This document shows positions 13,902-19,221 of a DNA stretch of 19,221 nt, one piece after another (positions within the stretch are counted from its first letter, which is position 1; each line of letters begins with the position of its first letter). Both the position numbers and the translations under genes were made by a program. The notes beneath the pieces are model-generated. The model ran no database searches and was not told where the DNA came from. It worked only from the letters and a program-made list of their open reading frames with translations. Source of the stretch: Minisyncoccota bacterium (GTDB lineage Bacteria; Patescibacteriota; Minisyncoccia; UBA6257; 2-01-FULL-56-20); assembly GCA_031291905.1 (NCBI GenBank), contig JARLIC010000149.1, positions 1-19,221 of the forward strand. The letters run 5' to 3'.

Positions 13902-14084
13902 ATGGACATAACATATGATAAAGAGGCAGATGCTATTTATATTCGCCTTATAAAAGGAAAGCTATTTGAAACCAGAAAAGAAGGGGTTTGTTTAATTGAT
14001 TACAGTAAGGGCGGAAAGATTCTTGGAATTGAAATTATAAATTGGTCTAGAGTATTCTCGAATGCAACCAAATTGGGTGCTTGA
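13902..14084 (+). CDS. DUF2283 family protein
   Basis: A 60-residue protein matching DUF2283: MDITYDKEADAIYIRL, a central Val-Cys-Leu-Ile-Asp strand (EGVCLIDYSKGGKILGIEII) and a short C-terminal tail. Family members are small beta-rich proteins of unknown role, sometimes found beside toxin-antitoxin genes; no toxin is seen here. I use the ATG at 13902 because the longer in-frame reading upstream overlaps the tRNA 3' end and does not resemble the family. Codon use is AT-rich like the rest of the island. Its TGA stop overlaps the -35 box of the groES promoter. Confidence 0.8.
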   Translation: MDITYDKEADAIYIRLIKGKLFETRKEGVCLIDYSKGGKILGIEIINWSRVFSNATKLGA

Positions 14085-14108
14085 CCTCTTATTTTTTTGC
14101 CCTATAAT
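14081..14108 (+). promoter_or_regulatory. groESL promoter
   Basis: TTGACC (14081-14086), a 16-bp spacer and TATAAT (14103-14108) form a strong housekeeping promoter. The predicted start site, near 14115, lies inside the CIRCE operator. The resulting leader is about 42 nt, so groES is not leaderless, unlike many genes here. Confidence 0.8.
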
Positions 14109-14113
14109 TCCTA

Positions 14114-14140
14114 TTGGCACTCATTAGTCCCGAGTGCTAA
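14114..14140 (+). promoter_or_regulatory. CIRCE operator (HrcA binding site)
   Basis: TTGGCACTC, nine bases (ATTAGTCCC), then GAGTGCTAA. It differs from the consensus TTAGCACTC-N9-GAGTGCTAA at one position. CIRCE binds the heat-shock repressor HrcA, and overlap with the start site predicts repression of groES-groEL until heat or misfolded protein disables HrcA. hrcA itself is not in the window. Confidence 0.92.
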
Positions 14141-14156
14141 ATATCAATAAAATTCC

Positions 14157-14447
14157 ATGAATTTCAAACCATTATCAAACCATTTGTTTTTAGAGCCGGT
14201 CGAAGAGGAGAAAACGACGGCAAGTGGCATTGTTTTACCGGAGACGGCCGAGAAGGAGAAGCCCGTGAAAGCGAAGGTGGTCGCAGTCGGCCCCGGCAAA
14301 AAGAATGACAAAGGCGAGGTCCAACCGATGGCGGTGAAGATCGGCGATGTGGTGCTTTTCAAAAAATATGGACCAGACGAGTTCGAGCTCGAAGGAAAGA
14401 AATATCTTGTCGGCGATGAGGACGATATTCTCGCGGTAATAGAATAA
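14157..14447 (+). CDS. groES: Co-chaperonin GroES
   Basis: A 96-residue Cpn10 that caps GroEL. It shows the family order: NHLFLEPVEEEKTTASGIVL with the mobile loop (EEEKTTASGIVLPETAEKEK), AKVVAVGPGKKN and GDVVLFKKYGPDEFELEGKK, then YLVGDEDDILAVIE at the end. The length is normal. No Shine-Dalgarno sequence precedes the ATG. groEL follows after a 17-bp gap, the standard groES-groEL operon, under the CIRCE-controlled promoter. Confidence 0.97.
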   Translation: MNFKPLSNHLFLEPVEEEKTTASGIVLPETAEKEKPVKAKVVAVGPGKKNDKGEVQPMAVKIGDVVLFKKYGPDEFELEGKKYLVGDEDDILAVIE

Positions 14448-14464
14448 TTATTTTCATAAAAACC

Positions 14465-16141
14465 ATGCCTAAAAATATCAAATTCAACGAGGATGCGCGT
14501 GCGTCCATCAAGAAGGGCATCGACAAGCTCGCGGATGCGGTGAAGGTGACGCTCGGCCCCCGCGGCCGCGCGGTCGTCATCGAGAAAGGATACGGCGCGC
14601 CGCAGGTCACCTTTGACGGCGTGACGGTGGCGAAGGAGATCGAGCTGGAGGACAAATGGGAGAATCTCGGCGCCGAATTCATCAAGCAGGCTGCGGACAA
14701 GACGAACGAAGGTGTGGGCGACGGTACGACGACCGCAACGGTCCTCGCGCACGCGATGATCGACGAAGGCGAGAAAGTGATCCGCGAGAAAGGTTTCAAT
14801 GTGATTCAGCTTGCGGAGGAATTGAAGAAAGCGAGCGCCCTTGTGGTGAAATCACTCGAAGGCCAGCGCGAGCTTATCAATGACAACAAGAAAGTGAAGG
14901 AGGTTGCGACGCTTTCCGCAAAGGACGAGGAGATCGGCGGTCTTATTGCGACGGTGATGGATAAGATCGGCAAGGAAGGTATCGTGACCGTCGACGATTC
15001 GAACACGATCGGCAGTTCCTACGAAATCGTGGAGGGTATGCAGTTCGATCGCGGCTACGTGTCGCAGTACATGGTGACGAATCAGGAGAAGATGGAGTCG
15101 GTGCTCGAAGAGCCCTACGTGCTCGTGACCGACAAGAAGATCTCCTCGATACAGGATATCCTCGGATTGCTTGAAAAGATCGTGGCGAGCGGCAAAAAGG
15201 AGCTTTTGATCGTCGCCGACGACGTCGATGGCGAGGCGCTTACCACCCTCATCGTGAACAAGCTCCGTGGCATATTCAATGTGCTTGCGGTGAAGGCGCC
15301 GGGATTCGGCGACCGGAAGAAGGAGATGCTGCAGGATATCGCCACGGTGACGGGCGCGTCGTTCATCTCCGAGGAGCTCGGCAAGAAGTTCGAGAATACG
15401 GAGCTCGCCGACCTCGGCCGCGCACGGCGCGTGGTGTCCACCAAGGATGCAACGACGATCGTCGACGGCAAGGGTGACAAGAAGGATATAGAGGCCCGTG
15501 TGGCGCAGATCAAAGCACAGATCAAAAAGTCCGATTCCGATTTCGACAAAGAGAAACTGCAGGAGCGATTGGGCAAGCTTTCGAACGGCGTCGCCGTCAT
15601 CAAAGTCGGCGCCCCGACGGAATCGGCACAGAAGGAACTGAAGCAGCGCGTGGATGATGCGGTTGCCGCGACGCGGGCCGCAATGGAGGAAGGTATCGTG
15701 CCGGGCGGAGGCATCGCGCTGTTCAATGCGAGCGAGGGGATTTCGGCAATGATTCAAGGAGTTGACGAGATAACAAGAACGGTCGTGCATTCTATTTTGA
15801 AGAGGGCTCTTGAGGCGCCCCTGTTGGCAATCATAGATAATAGCGGACAATCTCTAGAATTGATTCTTCAGGAAGTGAGGCAGGCTAAAACCAAGAAATC
15901 AACCAACGAAAGGGCATGGGTCGGGTTTAATGCCCTCACCAATAAGGTCATCGACGATCTTCGCGAAGCGGGTATTATCGATCCGCTCAAAGTGACGCGA
16001 AGCGCGTTCATGAACGCCGTTTCCGTCGCCGCAAACTATCTTACGATCGGCGCGGCGGTGACGAATGTTCCCGAGAAGAAAGACGGAGGCATGCCGGGCG
16101 GCATGGGCGGCGGAATGCCGGGCATGGGAGGGGATTACTAA
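14465..16141 (+). CDS. groEL: Chaperonin GroEL
   Basis: A 558-residue Cpn60, the ATP-driven folding chamber. Visible motifs are KVTLGPRGRAVVIEKGYGAP, VTFDGVTVAKEIELEDKWEN, the nucleotide-binding GDGTTTATVLA, KAPGFGDRKKEMLQDIA in the apical domain and VDDAVAATRAAMEEGIVPGGG with the catalytic Asp. IIDPLKVTRSAFMNAVSVAA follows. The tail ends in the Gly-Gly-Met repeat (GGMPGGMGGGMPGMGGDY). The stretch at about 15740-15945 uses AGA/AGG, ATA and TTG codons unlike the rest of the gene, suggesting local recombination; the protein stays in frame and plausible. Co-transcribed with groES. Confidence 0.97.
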   Translation: MPKNIKFNEDARASIKKGIDKLADAVKVTLGPRGRAVVIEKGYGAPQVTFDGVTVAKEIELEDKWENLGAEFIKQAADKTNEGVGDGTTTATVLAHAMIDEGEKVIREKGFNVIQLAEELKKASALVVKSLEGQRELINDNKKVKEVATLSAKDEEIGGLIATVMDKIGKEGIVTVDDSNTIGSSYEIVEGMQFDRGYVSQYMVTNQEKMESVLEEPYVLVTDKKISSIQDILGLLEKIVASGKKELLIVADDVDGEALTTLIVNKLRGIFNVLAVKAPGFGDRKKEMLQDIATVTGASFISEELGKKFENTELADLGRARRVVSTKDATTIVDGKGDKKDIEARVAQIKAQIKKSDSDFDKEKLQERLGKLSNGVAVIKVGAPTESAQKELKQRVDDAVAATRAAMEEGIVPGGGIALFNASEGISAMIQGVDEITRTVVHSILKRALEAPLLAIIDNSGQSLELILQEVRQAKTKKSTNERAWVGFNALTNKVIDDLREAGIIDPLKVTRSAFMNAVSVAANYLTIGAAVTNVPEKKDGGMPGGMGGGMPGMGGDY

Positions 16142-16167
16142 GGCGTTGCGGTCTTCTTCGGTAGGAC

Positions 16168-16179
16168 TATAATAAAAAC
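16168..16179 (+). promoter_or_regulatory. -10 box, likely leaderless promoter of lemA-htpX-pyrH
   Basis: TATAAT (16168-16173) is followed by AAAAAC and the ATG at 16180. A weak -35, TTGCGG (16146-16151), lies 16 bp upstream. The three-gene operon can thus be expressed independently of groEL. Confidence 0.6.
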
Positions 16180-16734
16180 ATGATAACAATCTGGATAATC
16201 GTCGGGGTGGTCGTGGTCGTCGTTTTGTGGCTCATTATGGCCTATAACGGGCTGGTAACCACAAAGAACAGGGCTCAGGAGGCGTATTCGGATATCGATG
16301 TGCAGCTGAAGCGTCGCTACGACCTCATCCCCAATCTGGTGGAGGCGGTGAAGGGGTATATGGCGCACGAGGCAAGCGTGTTCGAGAACGTGACCAAAGC
16401 GCGCACACAGGCGATGCAGGCGACCGGCGCCGCAAAAGCGGATGCCGAGAACCAGCTTTCGGGAACGCTGAAGTCGTTGTTCGCGGTCGCGGAGAACTAT
16501 CCGCAGCTCAAAGCGAACGAGAACTTTCTGAATCTGCAGAGCGAGCTCACCGACACCGAGGACAAGATCCAGGCCGCACGCCGCTTCTACAACGGCATGG
16601 TACGCGACCTCAACACGAAGATCCAGGTGTTCCCGACGAACATGTTCGCGAATATGTTCGGCTTCACGAAGATGGATTTCTTCGGCAACGACCTTACCGA
16701 CGTCGAGAAGGCTCCCGTGCAAGTGAAGTTCTAA
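16180..16734 (+). CDS. lemA: LemA family protein
   Basis: A 184-residue membrane-anchored helical protein. One N-terminal helix (IIVGVVVVVVLWLIMAYNGL) is followed by the LemA signature: NRAQEAYSDIDVQLKRRYDL, IPNLVEAVKGYMAHE, LFAVAENYPQLKANENFLNL and ARRFYNGMVRDLNTKIQVFP. Length and order are typical. The molecular role is not well defined; lemA is often paired with htpX-like peptidases, as here. The stop codon is immediately followed by the htpX ATG with no gap, implying translational coupling. Confidence 0.95.
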   Translation: MITIWIIVGVVVVVVLWLIMAYNGLVTTKNRAQEAYSDIDVQLKRRYDLIPNLVEAVKGYMAHEASVFENVTKARTQAMQATGAAKADAENQLSGTLKSLFAVAENYPQLKANENFLNLQSELTDTEDKIQAARRFYNGMVRDLNTKIQVFPTNMFANMFGFTKMDFFGNDLTDVEKAPVQVKF

Positions 16735-17652
16735 ATGGCCAATATCTACCAGTATCAATCCGCCAACGTGCGCCGCACGTGGCTCATGTTCGTCGTGTTC
16801 TTTGTGGTGTTCGCCGCGCTCGGGTACGCGATCTCAATGGCGTACGGGAGCTGGGACTATCTCGTGTTCGCGATGATCTTCAGCGTCGTCTATTCGTTCA
16901 TCAGCTATTATTCCTCCGCGGACATCGCGCTCACGCTCGCGCGTGCAAAGCCGGTGACGAAGGCGGAAAGCCCGATGCTCTATAACATCGTCGAAAACCT
17001 TTCGATCACCGCGGGCCTCCCGATGCCGAAGCTGTATATCACTCCGGAGATGCAGATCAATGCGTTCGCGACGGGCCGCGACCCGCAGCATGCGGCGGTC
17101 GCCGTGACGGAGGGTGCGCTCGAGCGGCTCGACAAGACGGAACTGCAGGGCGTGCTCGCGCACGAACTTTCGCACGTGGGGAACCGCGACATCCTTGTGT
17201 CGACGGTCGCGGCGATCCTCGCCGGCATCATCGCGCTCATTGCCGACGTGTTCCTGCGGTCGCTCATGTGGGGCGGCTTCGGCGGCAGGGGAGGGAACAA
17301 CAACAACGGCGAGGCGCAGGAGATATTCTTCATTGTCGCGATCGTACTTTCCATACTCGCGCCGATCGGCACCATGCTGATCCAGCTCGCGATCTCGCGC
17401 CGCCGCGAGGCGCTCGCCGACGCGTCGGGCGTGCTCCTGACGCGCTATCCGGAAGGGCTGATCTCCGCGCTCGAAAAGATCGCGCAGGATACCACGCCGA
17501 TGCGCTCCGCAAAGGATTCCACCGCGCACATGTGGCTCGATACGCCGTTCAAGGGCAAGGGCACTTCGTGGTGGCACAAGATGTTCATGACGCATCCGCC
17601 GATCGAAGAGCGCATCCGCGCACTGCAGGAAATGGGCGGGATCGCACAATAA
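16735..17652 (+). CDS. htpX: HtpX-like M48 membrane metalloprotease
   Basis: A 305-residue zinc protease of the inner membrane, which degrades damaged membrane proteins. Two N-terminal helices (about 14-34 and 42-58) precede the catalytic domain. The HExxH site is HELSH at 143-147 in QGVLAHELSHVGNRDI, and the third zinc ligand is E225 in SRRREALADASGV. Two more hydrophobic segments lie near 155-175 and 198-220, separated by a Gly/Asn-rich loop (GGFGGRGGNNNNG). The C-terminal MTHPPIEERIRALQEM is typical of the family. It directly abuts lemA and overlaps the next gene's start by 1 nt. Confidence 0.95.
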   Translation: MANIYQYQSANVRRTWLMFVVFFVVFAALGYAISMAYGSWDYLVFAMIFSVVYSFISYYSSADIALTLARAKPVTKAESPMLYNIVENLSITAGLPMPKLYITPEMQINAFATGRDPQHAAVAVTEGALERLDKTELQGVLAHELSHVGNRDILVSTVAAILAGIIALIADVFLRSLMWGGFGGRGGNNNNGEAQEIFFIVAIVLSILAPIGTMLIQLAISRRREALADASGVLLTRYPEGLISALEKIAQDTTPMRSAKDSTAHMWLDTPFKGKGTSWWHKMFMTHPPIEERIRALQEMGGIAQ

Positions 17653-18344
17653 TGAAGTATGCGTTCCGTAACACGGTGGTGGTCGCGCTCGGCGGGTCCA
17701 TCGTTCACCCCGACGGCATCGACGTCCGGTTCCTGAAGGATTTCAAAAAGTTCATCGCGCCATTCCTCAAAAAAGGGATGAAGTTCGTGTTCGTGATCGG
17801 CGGCGGCACCCTGAGCCGCCGTTTTCAGGAGGCGGCGGAGAAGGTAGCGAAGGTGGCCGACGAGGACAAGGACTGGATCGGCATCCACGCGACGCGCCTC
17901 AATGCGCACCTTGTGCGCACCATCTTCCGCGAGGTGGCCGATCCCGTGATCATCGATATCCGCGGCAAGATCGCCCGACCCGAGCATCCCGTGACGGTCG
18001 CGGCCGGCTGGCGGCCGGGATGGTCCACGGATTACGTCGCGATGCGCATCGCCGCGGACTTCGGTGCGGACGAGGCCGTCATCGCCGGCAAGCCGGCATA
18101 TGTGTACGACCGGGATCCGGGAAAGTATCCGAACGCGAAGCGGTTCGACGAGATCGGGTGGGCCGCGTACCGCAAACTGATCCCCGCAAAATGGAAACCC
18201 GGATTACATGCGCCCGTCGACCCCGTGGGCGCGAAGCTCGGCGCAAGCGAACGTGTGAAGGCCATCATCATCGACGGCCGCAACATGAAGAACTTCGCCG
18301 CGCTCTTGAACGGAAAGGAATTTAAGGGGACGATAATCGGATAG
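17652..18344 (+). CDS. pyrH: Archaeal-type UMP kinase
   Basis: A 230-residue amino acid kinase-fold enzyme converting UMP to UDP in pyrimidine synthesis. VVVALGGSIVHPDGID (LGGS at 13-16), FVIGGGTLSRRFQEAA, WIGIHATRLNAHLVR, GWRPGWSTDYVAMRIA, VYDRDPGKYPNAKRFDEIGW and the end NGKEFKGTIIG match the archaeal PyrH group more than the bacterial one, which is about 240 residues with an allosteric GTP site. The ATG overlaps the htpX stop (TAATG), so translation is coupled. A related amino acid kinase of other specificity is possible, but the STD and end motifs fit UMP kinase well. Confidence 0.85.
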   Translation: MKYAFRNTVVVALGGSIVHPDGIDVRFLKDFKKFIAPFLKKGMKFVFVIGGGTLSRRFQEAAEKVAKVADEDKDWIGIHATRLNAHLVRTIFREVADPVIIDIRGKIARPEHPVTVAAGWRPGWSTDYVAMRIAADFGADEAVIAGKPAYVYDRDPGKYPNAKRFDEIGWAAYRKLIPAKWKPGLHAPVDPVGAKLGASERVKAIIIDGRNMKNFAALLNGKEFKGTIIG

Positions 18345-18407
18345 ATTTACGGCGGCAAATGATGTGCGGCAAGCAAGGTGGATTTTAGAATGATTTAATC
18401 ATGTTTG

Positions 18408-18422
18408 TGCTAGGGTGGCGGT
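18408..18422 (+). promoter_or_regulatory. Extended -10 box before the endonuclease gene
   Basis: TGC-TAGGGT (18408-18416), an extended -10 element with a poor hexamer, lies 6 nt before the ATG at 18423. The spacing matches the other leaderless-type promoters here. No clear -35. Confidence 0.4.
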
Positions 18423-19157
18423 ATGGCACAAAAACGATTCGAATTAGGGACGATCGAGAGTAGGATCAAGGGCGGCAAAATCTCGCAACAGCGTCGCCGC
18501 GAAGATCCAGAAAAATATCGAAAATCGGGATGTTTTACGAGAAAAGAATTTGTCACTCCTCCATATTCTACGGAACTTGCGGAGGTGATCGGTATTATAT
18601 TGGGGGATGGAGCGATCAGTGGTTATCAAATAAGGATTAGTTTGGACCGGCATCGGGATAGGAAATACGCAGATTTCATTGTTGATTTGATGGGGAAAGT
18701 TTTAGGGGAGTACCCATCGTATAGGGAACGTGAGGCGGATAACACAATAGCACTCAGAATATCCGGAGTTGGTTTGGTTGAGATACTGGAGAAACTTGGC
18801 ATGCAACGAGGAGATAAGATTGCCCATCAAGTTTCCTTTCCTCAATGGATACGGGAGAATTTGGTGTATAGTACCGCCTGCGTCCGTGGATTGTTCGATA
18901 CGGATGGAGGACTTTATTTTCACAAAAAGAAAAAACGGACCTATCTTGGGTGGTGCTTTGCCAGTTTTTCGGATCCTCTACTTTTGGACGTGATGAGCAC
19001 GTTGCAAAAGCTCGATTTTAATGTTAAAAAATCAGGAGCGCATAAGTTGTATATGTACAGTTTAGAGAGCATTTCACGATATTTTGAGGTTGTCGGATCG
19101 CATAATCCAAAAAATGCTGTTAAACTGGAGCTAAGGAGAGGTGCAAGAGTGGTTTAA
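18423..19157 (+). CDS. LAGLIDADG homing endonuclease-like protein
   Basis: A 244-residue free-standing LAGLIDADG protein. The first motif is LAEVIGIILGDG at residues 52-63 and the second is RGLFDTDGG at 155-163; the acidic catalytic residues (D62, D161) are kept, so it may cut DNA. The basic N-terminus (KGGKISQQRRREDPEKYRK) could bind DNA. Sequence is AT-rich compared with neighbours, fitting mobility. The frame runs 23 nt into tRNA-Ser and stops at a TAA in its D-loop, so the last residues (GARVV) are read from tRNA sequence. It could be a homing endonuclease that targets a tRNA or a relative used as a regulator; no intron is seen. Confidence 0.85.
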   Translation: MAQKRFELGTIESRIKGGKISQQRRREDPEKYRKSGCFTRKEFVTPPYSTELAEVIGIILGDGAISGYQIRISLDRHRDRKYADFIVDLMGKVLGEYPSYREREADNTIALRISGVGLVEILEKLGMQRGDKIAHQVSFPQWIRENLVYSTACVRGLFDTDGGLYFHKKKKRTYLGWCFASFSDPLLLDVMSTLQKLDFNVKKSGAHKLYMYSLESISRYFEVVGSHNPKNAVKLELRRGARVV

Positions 19158-19219
19158 TTGGCAGTCCTGGAAAGACTGTGTGTCGAAAGGCACCGAGGGT
19201 TCGAATCCCTCCCTCTCCG
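19135..19219 (+). tRNA. tRNA-Ser(GGA)
   Basis: Acceptor GGAGAGG pairs with CCTCTCC; discriminator G73. Anticodon stem CAGTC/GACTG encloses CTGGAAA with anticodon GGA. A long variable arm (GTGTC-GAAA-GGCAC) and T-arm GAGGG-TTCGAAT-CCCTC identify a class II serine tRNA. The next bases are CA then the window ends, so CCA does not appear to be encoded, unlike the tRNA at 13801. Its first 23 nt overlap the upstream coding sequence. Confidence 0.95.
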
Positions 19220-19221
19220 CA

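Noticed and set aside
14852..15850. Minus-strand open frame of 332 codons
   Set aside because: Antisense to groEL, where the sense frame is certain.
1..19221. CRISPR array, transposase, phage genes or a defence system
   Set aside because: No regularly spaced direct repeats, no transposase or phage structural motifs, and no recognisable defence genes were seen on either strand.

Overview
The window looks like a chromosomal fragment of a Patescibacteria/CPR bacterium, most like the Parcubacteria. That assignment is inferred from gene content and style. There is an archaeal-type UMP kinase, a free-standing LAGLIDADG endonuclease next to a tRNA, and many compact genes that abut or overlap. Almost no start has a Shine-Dalgarno sequence. 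Many starts sit exactly 6-7 nt after a TATAAT-like -10 box, which suggests leaderless mRNAs. TAA, TAG and TGA all serve as stops, so the standard bacterial code fits.

Region 1 (1-9565) is a cell-surface glycan locus. It holds two GT4 glycosyltransferases, an oligosaccharide flippase, a nucleotidyltransferase, a polyprenyl-phosphate sugar-phosphate transferase, three GT2 glycosyltransferases, a DedA-like membrane protein and a PAP2_C-type lipid phosphatase. Together they could activate a sugar, load it on a lipid carrier, extend it, flip it and recycle the carrier. Most genes are on the minus strand. The DedA-like and PAP2_C genes diverge from two back-to-back -10 boxes.

Region 2 (9585-12838) is a plus-strand thiol-redox and membrane segment. 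It holds a membrane-anchored DsbA-like protein, an SPW-repeat membrane protein, a glutaredoxin directly followed by an AhpF-like/TrxB flavoprotein reductase, and a slipin. A perfect 38-bp inverted repeat lies between the reductase and the slipin.

Region 3 (about 12840-14084) is an AT-rich accessory island. It has one unrecognised protein with the only well-placed Shine-Dalgarno-like sequence in the window, a decayed small gene, a hairpin terminator, an unusual tRNA (G3-U70, A73, enlarged anticodon loop) and a DUF2283 protein.

Region 4 (14081-18344) is housekeeping. A CIRCE-controlled groES-groEL operon, whose groEL carries an internal patch of foreign-looking codon usage, is followed by a tight lemA-htpX-pyrH operon with a leaderless-type promoter.

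Region 5 (18345-19221) is a second AT-rich patch: a LAGLIDADG homing endonuclease-like gene whose 3' end runs 23 nt into tRNA-Ser(GGA), taking its stop codon from the tRNA D-loop.

No CRISPR array, rRNA, transposase or replication origin was seen.
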